This document shows, in pieces, positions 1 through 8,608 of a stretch of 23,378 bases of DNA (positions are counted from its first letter, which is position 1; each line of letters opens with the position of its first letter). Position numbers and translations under genes: made by a program. The notes under the pieces are model-generated. The model was not told the origin of the DNA. It saw nothing but the letters and a program-made list of their open reading frames with translations, and ran no database searches. Source of the stretch: Volvariella volvacea V23 (taxonomy: Eukaryota; Basidiomycota; Agaricomycetes; Agaricales; Pluteaceae); the NCBI GenBank assembly GCA_000349905.1, contig KB722777.1, positions 96,524-119,901 of the forward strand, written 5' to 3'.

Positions 1-1533
1 ATCACCAAGATTACACTTCCGTCGCGTCCCATGCCACCTACGGTTCTCGTTCCCCGCTGATCGTTGTTGTGCCACAAACTGTCCCTTCTGTTCCACTTGC
101 GCTCTACCATAGCATAGCCGCACAGCCAACCCCAACAAGCGCACAACAGCCCATTTAGGTTGGAAATGACGGAGGTAACGGAGAACACAATGTCGTCACG
201 AGCGATAAGAAGTTTCAAAAAGAAGCCACGGGATGCATATTAGTCTCCGTCTATTGCTGTCCACTAAAGCTCGTGGCCGACTTACCGATAGTCATTGTAT
301 TGAGTGAGCAGCTGCTTGTTGATGACAATCTTGTACACGCGTTTGACGGGTGGACAGGGACTGTGGTGCTTCCACGACGCACTGAATTGATTAGCCACTA
401 CACGAAGCGTCCTCATGATCAGCATTTATGCCATGTGGTGTGAAAGACGAAGGAAAGTGACAGGGGAAATGGACAAGGTGATAGAGTTGACGTGCGTACA
501 TACCGCTTTGGAATGTGGCATGTCCAGAAGGGACCTCGAGCAACAGCGGGCTCTGGTTCTCTGCATCGTTGGCGCAATGCTGGCTGCAAAAGTGCGATTT
601 CAGCATCTTCTCTGCTTGTCGGCACATGAGGCAGATATTCTCGACAACCCTACAGAAAAGCGGTCAAGTTCGTTGCCCCTATCAGCCTCCTTCCAACCGC
701 TTAGATGAGTGCACTTACGTCTTATGAGAGTGCGAGCAGTAGTTTGTGACTACGCCATTATTCACGTACGCTTGAGCCTGGCAGCCAGGTGCTTGACAAA
801 CCCCTGGGAAGCGGTGCGTCGATCGCAGATGCGGATGAGCCCCTAAGTCAGTACGTGAAAGACGTCATAATGAAAGAGCTAGACGTACCTTTCCCAGCGG
901 GCTTGGGTGGCCCCACTGACGATTTGCGCGGCTGATGATGTGAAGAAGTCTTGCTCGCGCTAGCGGCACACGCCTTGCTGCAATAATCATGCGTGCGAGT
1001 GCCGTCAATATACTTTGGGCGCACATGACAGTGCTGCACATCAATCGCGTAAGTTTCGGGTTGATGATGATGGCTGGTTGCTGATGATGACGCTGAAACT
1101 TACGATGCAGTTTCCGGGGGTATTGGTGGTTGAAGAGCCGTTCTGTAGTAATTTGGCTTTATTGGCGCACGTCTTGGAACAGTATGGGTGCGTCTTGGTT
1201 CCGTCTACGTGTTTGGGGTTGAGGTGGCACAACTGGAGGGTACTTTAGTCCACGGGCACAGAGATGGGATAACGCAATGCTCACCTCGCAGAGGTTGACA
1301 GATGATGCCGCTGTGGTTTGGTTCGCGTTTGTCGATGTCGAGTTGAGCGGAAGAACACCTGGGACATTAAGAACGGACGGAGCAGATAAGCCCGGCAAGG
1401 GTACCGTCTGTTGCGGAGGTGGGGGAGCAGATGGGCCCGAGGGAGCCGCCTGGCCTGCGGTGGCTTTCTGAATGCCTTGGTAGATGTTGGCCATCGTCGG
1501 GATAAGAGATAGTGCAAGAGGTAGAGACGCCAT
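1..1533 (-). CDS. Zinc-module PARP-like protein, 3' end beyond the left edge
   Basis: Seven exons on the minus strand: 1285-1533, 1104-1232, 889-1033, 719-803, 504-649, 286-397 and <1-103, at least 323 aa. Residues 1-80 are Pro/Ala/Ser-rich with a hydrophobic start. Four zinc modules follow: CxxC...HPYCSKTC, CxxC...HDYCSKAC, Cx4C...NYCSHSH and CxxC...HFCSQHC. From about residue 253 a PARP-like catalytic domain begins (FSASWKHH..., then VKRVYKIVI...YNDYR), reaching WHGTRRKCNLGD with the presumed NAD-binding His at 313. The Tyr and Glu positions of the H-Y-E triad lie outside the window. ADP-ribosyl transfer is inferred from family resemblance; the target is unknown and the zinc modules may bind nucleic acid or protein. 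The gene is divergent from the PARP gene at 1869. The 182-nt intron at 104-285 is the least certain join. Confidence 0.8.
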
Positions 1534-1868
1534 CTGCGATTAGTAAAAAAAAACTCTCCAGGAGTAGATCAAAGGTATCAAGGATAAAATGGGGGATGGT
1601 TGAAAAGGTCGTGGACGTGATTGTTGGGACGGATTATATCCAGATCACGGGGGGGGGGTAGGAAATTGGACGTGTACAAACAGCATGAACATCGTGTTCG
1701 GAGAAAGGGCACGTTACAATGCGGCTACGGCGTGGCATTTCCGGAATGCAAAGCTTCCTTCATCCACCACACGCCCCCCTGTCCGCACTGCGATAAAGGA
1801 GGCATCTGATTGGAATAGTTTCTGTATCCTTTCATCCCTACCTCCAAGCCTTCAGCACAACTTGAACC
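1534..1868. promoter_or_regulatory. Divergent promoter region of two PARP-like genes
   Basis: This 335-bp gap separates the start codons of two zinc-module PARP genes transcribed away from each other, so it should hold both promoters. It contains an A-run near 1546-1553, a run of about ten G at 1649-1658 and an ATTGG (inverted CCAAT) at 1809-1813, about 56 bp before the plus-strand ATG. No clear TATA box is placed for either gene. I see no coding exon in it. Confidence 0.4.
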
Positions 1869-3336
1869 ATGACTTCATTGCTTAACCGCGCCGTTAATTG
1901 GAAAAGTCAAAAACCTCCATCAACAATAGACTTGTGCGAGGTACGGTGAACGGGTCGCGCATCGCATCCTCTTTATCGACCTGTGTATGCCCATTATTCA
2001 TCTAATTTGATCGGGGGAGAGCAGATCTGTGGTGCTAAACCGAAATATGTCGAAAACGGTTACAAACACCCGTACTGCAGTCGGAGCTGCGCTCGAAACG
2101 GACAAGGCCCAAGCCCCAGCGCTTGCGTCCTTCGTGGCTGTCGCGCAACGGGCAAAACAGCCTTTGCAAACTTTTGCTCCGATGCACATGCCAGGTGTGT
2201 GTAATTCAAATGCCCCCGATGGCTCTCCATACCGGGTTAGTGGAACAATGGGATTAACCAAAACATATGTATGCATGCAACAAAAAAAACAACACACACG
2301 ACGCACAGGGAGGGTGTACGTCTCGGCCAGGTGGAAGCGTGTAATCAATGCAAAGCTCAACCACGCGCGATTGGTAATGTCTGTCTCGCCTGCGACCGCC
2401 ACGCTCGAAATACACCCCGATTACGAGAACTGGACCCCGATGGAACAAAGTTCAAAAATCGTAAGTCGAGCACCTTGCCCCCTCCCTCCCTGTCCTCCGT
2501 GCTCTCCTCGCGACTTGGTCGTTGACGTAACAAATGATCTTGTTATCGGTTGGGCTTATCGCCGATCCGTTTGCCAGTACGCGCGCAGTTCCTGAGCGAA
2601 TGGGAAGCTCCCCGCTCGACCTCCTCATTCGAGAAAGCGTACGAGGTCGTCATCCCGCGCGACGTTCGTGCCCGCCACGAGGCGTATCAGTGAGTGTGAT
2701 GAGCGTTCCGGATCAAAATGCCCTTTCTCACCACAACGAACCCCTCGTCACCTTGATGTCGGTCGGGTCCACACAAAACCACACAGGGCCACACAACCCG
2801 ACCCGGTCGAGATTCGGACGTTCCACAGCTCGCAGTGTATTTGTGATCTGGGCTACAAGGGCTCGGCGCTCTGCGAGTTTCGGTCGTGCGGGATATGCAA
2901 CGTCGTCAAGTCCTCGTTTCGGGCGTTTGCCTTTGGCCAGCCGTTCAACAACGGGCGGTATGTGTTCTTTCATTTCGTCAATTGTGAAAGGAACGCCCGC
3001 CGGCGGGTCCGAGTTGAGACTGATACGCGCATCCAGGTTTGGCGACGGGGTCTACTCGTACCGCAACCCCGCTCGCGCAGATGCACACGCCACATCGTGC
3101 ACGTCCTCGCCCTTCCGGGTGATGATTGCCTGCGACGCGTCCGTCCCATCAGCACAAGTGCCTGATGGTGATGCACTCGAGGCAAGTCCGTTTCCGTCAC
3201 CCTTCCCGCGACTCTTGATTGATCGCGTTTTCGTGTTGACCTCCCTTTTCTCCAGACTCCGGATGAACAGTCCATATTCGTTCCGATCGCGGATGCCATT
3301 TTGCCCGTCTACGTGATCATGTATACAAAGAAATGA
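1869..3336 (+). CDS. Zinc-module PARP-like protein with a diverged active site
   Basis: Seven exons: 1869-1940, 2025-2194, 2309-2460, 2578-2689, 2787-2957, 3037-3181 and 3256-3336, giving 300 aa. Three zinc modules are visible: CEIC...HPYCSRSC (about 23-46), Cx4C...FCSDAH and CNQC...CLAC. A PARP-like domain starts near residue 133 (FLSEWEAP...) and ends at the stop codon with IADAILPVYVIMY, the usual last strand. The His is in FHSSQC (H182), where the family has HG[TS]; the Tyr is in FGDGVY (Y232); the catalytic Glu position seems to be Gln279 (DEQSIFV). Between His and Tyr lies a Cys set Cx9Cx4CxxC. Fold and paralogy are clear; activity may be lost or changed. The last intron (3182-3255) uses a GC donor. 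The gene converges on the PARP gene ending at 3457. Confidence 0.82.
3182..3255 (+). other. GC-AG intron in the PARP-like gene
   Basis: The exon ends CTCGAG and the intron begins GCAAGT, the usual context of the rare GC donor class; it ends CTCCAG. Splicing here is phase 0 and joins the catalytic domain to its C-terminal strand. No GT donor nearby gives a better protein. Confidence 0.6.
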
Positions 3337-3456
3337 AGGAGGGCTATTTAACTATGCATAAGCATACTGTACGGTGTATCATATTACTACAGCTTGTCTT
3401 TACACAAATAACTTAACTTTGAAATGAATGGGCGTTGTCAATAAGTACTGTAATGG

Positions 3457-4611
3457 TTACGACGCCAAGGGCGTCTTGAATAGCGATTTGATGGCCGTCC
3501 GCACACGCGCGCCTGGCGGTTGAGAAATAGGCGGATCACCATAAACGATTAGGTACGCAGGCTGAATTGCTGCGTTATTATACACAACCGTCTCTTCGTA
3601 ATTGAGATCTCCTCCCGGTCTTCCATATACCTAAATCCAGAAATTAAGCCGGGAGCCCACGCTTGCATTTGAACGTACACACCGAGTGATAGCCACTAGG
3701 CGGTTTAGTCAACTGCACGGCGTTCCGAAGACGGTTATAAGGCACCCCTACGACGACCCGTCCGACGAGCAGCACGCGCAGTTGGGCTTTTTCGTCGTTG
3801 TTTGTCACGTAGTCGTCCGCTTCTGGGGGTGGTTGGGGGGGTTAATTGATCGGTCAACAGGATGTGCGATCGAAACTTACTCGATGAGCATCCCGTAGTG
3901 TAAATGCCCGTTCCGAACCTACAGAAAAGTGTATCATATGAGCATCATTTGGGATCGCATCAGAAAGGGGCGGGCGGACCTCCGGAACTTGTTCTTTGAG
4001 CCTATCGGATTGAGGGAGGGTAAGCAGCGATTTGAGCACTTGGTTTGGTTCTGGACTTACCGCATCTTGCAACGTCAAAGGAGTTGCGGATGATGCAGCA
4101 GAGCGAGCACTCCGGGAGCATGCACAGGGTGGTGCTGTCGTCGTGCTCAGCTAGCAGACACTGCCGAGTGGTGCCATGGAACAGCAGCTGTTCATTGCCG
4201 ATGTTGTGTTGGATCGTTCGGGAACACTCAGAGGCCACCTGTGCTCTAACGAAAGGACATGAATCGCAGTCGCTTGCGGGGAAACAAGGTCGGACGAACC
4301 TGTACGCCAGATACGGCTCGAGCCTATCATCTGGCCATATTATCTTGTACACTCTGTGGACATATCGCCTCTCCTTGTGCGGGTGTCTCCACCCGTTGTG
4401 AAACAGACCTTCAACTGCCCCACAAACAGCCCTCAATAACTCGTAATGAGGGCAAACTTGGAACGCAAGACCGACCTTGTACGAAATCCTCATCCGACCG
4501 GCGCAGTCGCCTGAGGCGTTTCCATCTCCCTCCCGCTCTGTTCTTTGGGTTCTCGGAAGAAAAGTCGTCAATCTCCCGCGCAGCGGAAAAGTCTGTGATA
4601 TATTCCTCCAT
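3457..4611 (-). CDS. PARP-like ADP-ribosyltransferase without zinc modules
   Basis: Seven exons on the minus strand: 4476-4611, 4300-4414, 4061-4245, 3980-4001, 3881-3918, 3683-3822 and 3457-3630, giving 269 aa. After about 45 acidic then basic residues the whole protein is a PARP-like catalytic domain: LFHNGWRHPH...VHRVYKII at the start, H107 in FHGTTRQC, Y159 in FGTGIY followed by TTGCSSKADDY, and the Glu of the NYEETVVY strand (E225), before AIQPAYLIVYGD. The H-Y-E triad is thus complete, so NAD-dependent ADP-ribosyl transfer is likely. A Cys set Cx11Cx4CxxC (113, 125, 130, 133) lies between His and Tyr. The fourth exon is only 22 nt. The gene is divergent from the NADAR gene at 5100. It differs from its two relatives in lacking the zinc modules; target and location are unknown. 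Confidence 0.87.
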
Positions 4612-5099
4612 GGCAGAAAAAAAAGTGGTATCGTGACACGCGTCAAGCGCTCGGTGTGAAGTGAAGCATCCAGCGATTGCGAGAGTAACGCAAGGTGAGG
4701 GTATGCGTTGAATTTCCGTCACGTTCGTGTAATCCGGAGTATATAATAGAGTAGGCCATTGTGATGAGTTGGACACGAGGTCGCAGGGGCGAGCACGATG
4801 CTGCGCCACCTGGCAAAGTCTGCTACACGTAGACAGCGCCTACGGGCAGAATAGTCCTGCAAGTTCGGGGATCAAACGAGATGCCTTGTTTCATGCACAG
4901 CACAAAGCAAAAGACAGAGCGCATTGTCCGCCTCGTTGTCGGCAAAGACAGAGTCACAGCGCGTCACGTCACGTCACCGCACGAGGCCAACTCGCGGTGA
5001 TGGCACAGCCACAGCCATTCTCGCGCCCGTTCGGTAATTCAGATTACAAACTGGAATCTGCTCTCATACTGCCAGCCATCGTCCTCTATCGCCCAGCCC
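4612..5099. promoter_or_regulatory. Shared upstream region of PARP and NADAR genes
   Basis: This 488-bp stretch lies between the ATG of the minus-strand PARP gene and that of the plus-strand NADAR gene. A TATA-like stretch (TATATAATA) sits at 4740-4748, about 130 bp from the PARP start; read on the minus strand it is TATTATATA. An open frame crossing the region (4769-5212) has a random-looking composition and is not called a gene. Co-regulation of the two genes is an inference from the head-to-head layout. Confidence 0.4.
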
Positions 5100-6169
5100 A
5101 TGTCCCACACCGTCGAACGCATCACCATCGTCACGTCCCCGCCGCCCTCAAACAGCGCGCTGCCCCAGAGTCCTGTCATGGGCCAGGGCCCGACTCCATT
5201 CCGCATACATGAACGCCACCGCACTATCTATGTCACTGTCGAAGGCCAACTCGGTCCAGAGGACATCAATCGAGTCCTCGCCCTCGCAGACAACCCCGAG
5301 GGCAGCCAGGACGAGCGTTTTAGACGGAGCAGATCGTTCCAGGACGTAGTGAATGTAAGGGATGCAGTTCCTAGCAAGTCCAGAAGTGAAAAGGCCTCCA
5401 CCCGGCCCACGACTTACTACCCCAAGCAGTCATCATCCGGCTCGCAACGCCCATCCGTCAGCCTGCCCGGCTCCCCCGCCGCCAGGCGCACGCCAAGCTC
5501 GCACAGCCAGACGAATCTGCCCCCTCTTACGCCAATCGCGTCTCGAAAGCGTATTCTCTTCTACCACAAGCACGATCCCTATTACGGATTTACAAATTTT
5601 TCGCCCCATCCCGTGGTGTACAAGGGGAAAAAGTACCCGACGAGCGAGCACCTCTTCCAGTCGTTCAAGGTATGTCCATCTGCGATGCATCGCACCCACC
5701 CTCCTTATCCAGAACCGCCCCACTCCGTAGTTCCAAGGGCACCGTCCCAATCTGGCAGAACATATCAGAACGTGTTCTGAAAGACCAAGTGTTGCATTCT
5801 CAGAAGCACGGCGTTTCCAGCCAGAGGTTCGACACGATTGGAAGCATGTGAATATCGAAAAGGCAAGGAACCACTTTTTACTCCACCGAATGAAAGATAA
5901 CCGTGGCTATGCAGATGGACGAGACGCTCTATCATAAATTCACGCAGCACGCAGACCTCAGAGCTGAGCTGCTCGGGACTGGCGATGCGGAGCTCGTCGA
6001 GGTAAGTCGTCATGGAAAGTGTAATTAAACTTACAGCCTCATTATGGATCAATAGGACTCGGATAAGGATGCTTTTTGGGGTGTTGGTCCGGATGGCAGG
6101 GGCCGCAACGAACTTGGCAAAGCGCTCGAAAGACTACGCGCCAATCTCCGTGACAACAACTATCGCTGA
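5100..6169 (+). CDS. NADAR-domain protein (YbiA-like N-glycosidase fold)
   Basis: Four exons: 5100-5669, 5731-5862, 5915-6001 and 6056-6169, giving 300 aa. Residues 1-150 are Ser/Pro-rich and unrecognised, with a short ordered-looking piece (TIYVTVEGQLGPEDINRVL). Residues 151-300 form a full NADAR domain: YYGFTNFSPHPVVYKGKKYP, TSEHLFQSFKF, HIRTC...ARRF, a DW pair, MDETLYHKFTQH, LLGTGDAELVE, DAFWGVG and GRNELGKAL. NADAR proteins are reported to remove ADP-ribose from guanine in bacterial DarT-type systems, and YbiA-like members to act on riboflavin-pathway N-glycosides; which applies here cannot be told from sequence. The head-to-head PARP gene favours an ADP-ribose role. The second intron (5863-5914) is GC-AG. 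The start is the first ATG in the frame. Confidence 0.9.
5863..5914 (+). other. GC-AG intron in the NADAR gene
   Basis: The exon ends GAAAAG and the intron begins GCAAGG and ends ATGCAG, 52 nt, phase 0. It joins VNIEK to MDETLYHKF exactly as NADAR conservation requires, and no GT donor lies at the junction. Confidence 0.7.
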
Positions 6170-6483
6170 TTTCCCATTTCCTACACCGACTCATCTCGTC
6201 ATTTTCCCTCGCCTCGTTTCCTTCTGTCATTGTAATATTTCTATTATTTACTTAACAATGATGCCGCCTTGTGGCCTGCCTTGCTTGCTTTCGGACACGT
6301 GTATTGTAATCTTTCCATCAAGGTCCCTTTAATCTCTGCACGAGTGATACGCATGCATCCAACACACTATATATTATCCCATCCACGGCTCGTCTATGAT
6401 TCGCGATCATCTAACCCCCAACTGCTTTTGATACTCGACCGAATCTCATCTCTAGCCTCATCTCGAACTTGCGCTTCGTCCAA
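6170..6483. promoter_or_regulatory. Upstream region of the zinc-module gene
   Basis: This 314-bp gap separates two plus-strand genes. A TATA-like stretch (CTATATATTA, about 6368-6377) lies roughly 110 bp before the next ATG, a workable distance for a core promoter. Pyrimidine-rich DNA follows it. No coding exon is seen. Confidence 0.4.
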
Positions 6484-8608
6484 ATGGCCACCACCCAAGT
6501 CCCTACCTCTCAGGCTTCCACTCAGCCTGCTGGAACCGCAACCGCAGGGCTCTGTGACGTACGTAGCCAGTTTGTCCTTTGGAGAGCTTTGCCTGACTGC
6601 CTGACTGTGCGCATCGATCGATAGTATTGTCATCAGAAGCCAAGGTTTGCAAACCACGATTACTGCTCGAAAACCTGTGCCAATCAGGCTGCTGCGCTCT
6701 GCAAAGTAAGTACATCCGCGCTGCGCTGTGGGCTTGTTCGTATCGGCGCTCCTGGCCTTGTCGCCTGTTGCTTCTTGCTTTGTGCTTTGCTTTGTGCTTT
6801 CAAGTTTTTGCTTTTTGCGACCTTTTGGATTTCTCCCTTGATGCTGATGCTGACACGTTCACCTCCCCCCTCTCTTTCCCCGCTCCGCAATCTCGTAGTA
6901 TTGCCACAAAAAGCCAAAGTTCCAGGGCTTCGACTACTGTGGCAAGACCTGTAGTTCATTGGCCGGTGCAAGCAAGCCCGGACCCGCTGGTCAAGCTACT
7001 CGTAATAACGCTCCTCAGGCTCACCCGGCCCCCGCACATGCACATGCACACGCCACAGGGGCCCAGAGCAGAGGCGCAAACCAGAGAGGCACCAACCCCC
7101 AACACAGATCCCAACCGACTACTAATAGCAACAACACCTCCGGCATAAACGCGGCGCAGATCGCACGTAAGTTGTCGTCGATTTCCGTACGACTGCCACC
7201 CGGTGCACCCAGCACCCCCTTTTTCCTTTCCCTCCCTCCTTATCGCCCTTGCAGTCCGGTTTCCGTCTGGGCCCCCCCTGGTCCTTTTGACGTCGTGGAA
7301 GCTTGGACCTGGGGTCCACACTACTAGCGCTGTGGTCCCTGTTTCCCATGTGGACTGTGGAGGTCGGCATACTGTGCTGTACTAGGGTAAGGGTAGACCG
7401 TAGGGCCGGTCTCACCACTAGAGACCGCGGTCAATAGCTCGTACCCTTACCTCGATACCAATAATGATAACATCCGCTCGATCCTTCTCTTCTCTTTCGA
7501 ACGCTCGCTAACCTGACGTACTTTTGTGCTGCAGAACTCGTCGCCCAGCAGCTCCCACAGCTCCTCGGTCACTCTCAGGCTGCCGGTGGCCTGGCTGCCT
7601 CTTCTACCGCACAGGGAGGGACTGCTGCCGTCGGTTCGACGGGCCAGGCTCAGCCCGCGGGGTCCAGCAGCATTCTCAATGTCCTCAGCCAAGCCGCGCA
7701 AGCTCATCAACCCGTTGCTGGACAAGGACAAGGTGCCAGTGGCAGCCTGGCCACTGTTGCTAATGGTACTAGTTCCCTTCCTCCGGTTGATCCTCAGACT
7801 CAACCCTCACTGGCAACCCAACCCGTGAACAATGTCTCCAACACGTCCACCGGAATCGGCGCGGGTGCGGGTGACAGTGCTCAGCAACCCGATGGTTCAA
7901 AGTGCCTTATCCCAGGTTGCAACAAGCCTGTCTACGTCGATGCAACAGGGGTCAAAGTGAGCAACTACTGCTCAAAGAGGCATCGGGAGTAAGTGTTTGC
8001 CGATTCTGTTTGGGTTCCACATCTCTCTCCGAGTATTTCACATTGACCGTTGGCCGTCCCGTCCCGCTTGCCTCTCTCGGGTCTTTGATCGATACACTAC
8101 AGCATAAATTGAGTTTCCTGTTGTATCATCGGGCGAGCGGGCAGATGGACGACGACGACGGACTACGCCGGGGAGGGGCCTTTTCACCGGGCACCTATTT
8201 CCTTTCTCCACCTTGTTCTCTCCCGAACCTTCTTATCAAACATACGATCGTCCCGTCCGATCGTTCTCCCTCTTTCATTCAATTTCGTCTCGCCTCTTGT
8301 CTTTTCCAGTGCCAAATGACATTTTTTTGCTGATTGATTGTTCGATCCCCTTTCTCCTCTCCCTGTTCCTATTCCTATCCCCATTCTTCCTTCCTCTGCT
8401 GCTCCCATTCATTTGTGCTGATCATACCATACACACTGTATCTAGGGAGGCTGTGACCTCGGGCTTAGTCGCGCCGTGCATCATGTGTTTGGCTATGCCC
8501 CAAGGGAGCAAGGACTATTTCTGCAGCAGGGCTTGTAGAGAGGACGCGAACCACAAGGTTCAAGGGGCTCCTGCTGCTCCTGCTGCTTCTGCTGGTGCAA
8601 GTACTTAG
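6484..8608 (+). CDS. Four-zinc-module protein without PARP domain
   Basis: Five exons: 6484-6558, 6625-6705, 6899-7166, 7535-7988 and 8446-8608, giving 346 aa. Modules: CDYCHQKP...DYCSKTC (24-43), CKYCHKKP...DYCGKTC (51-70), Cx4C...NYCSKRH (265-291) and CIMCLAMP...YFCSRAC (304-323). Between modules two and three lie about 190 residues rich in Gln, Ala, Gly, Ser and His-Ala repeats, probably disordered. The C-terminus is an Ala/Pro tail ending in a stop. Module order and intron positions match the PARP gene at <1-1533, but the frame stops just after module four, where that gene enters its catalytic domain. It could be a truncated paralogue acting as adaptor or competitor, or an ancestral-type zinc protein. 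Introns three (368 nt) and four (457 nt) are unusually long for this window. Confidence 0.8.
7386..7451 (+). other. Intronic nested hairpin, about 22 base pairs
   Basis: Inside the 368-nt third intron of the zinc-module gene three stacked helices can be drawn. A 10-bp outer stem pairs GGTAAGGGTA (7386-7395) with TACCCTTACC (7442-7451). A 5-bp stem pairs 7396-7400 with 7428-7432. A 7-bp inner stem pairs CGGTCTC (7407-7413) with GAGACCG (7421-7427) around a 7-nt loop. A 6-nt and a 9-nt bulge interrupt it. It does not fit a tRNA. It may be a structured intronic RNA or a remnant of a small inverted-repeat element. Confidence 0.5.

Noticed and set aside
2534..3316. 260-codon plus-strand open frame overlapping the PARP-like gene
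   Set aside because: It reads through introns of the 1869-3336 gene. Only its part at 3037-3181 is the true frame; the rest is Arg/Ser-rich noise.
4769..5212. 147-codon frame between the PARP and NADAR genes
   Set aside because: His/Gln/Arg-rich, no domain, and it overlaps the NADAR N-terminus in another frame.
7386..7451. Intronic hairpin as a tRNA gene
   Set aside because: Only 66 nt, no D arm or TψC motif, and the helices nest in one stem rather than a cloverleaf.
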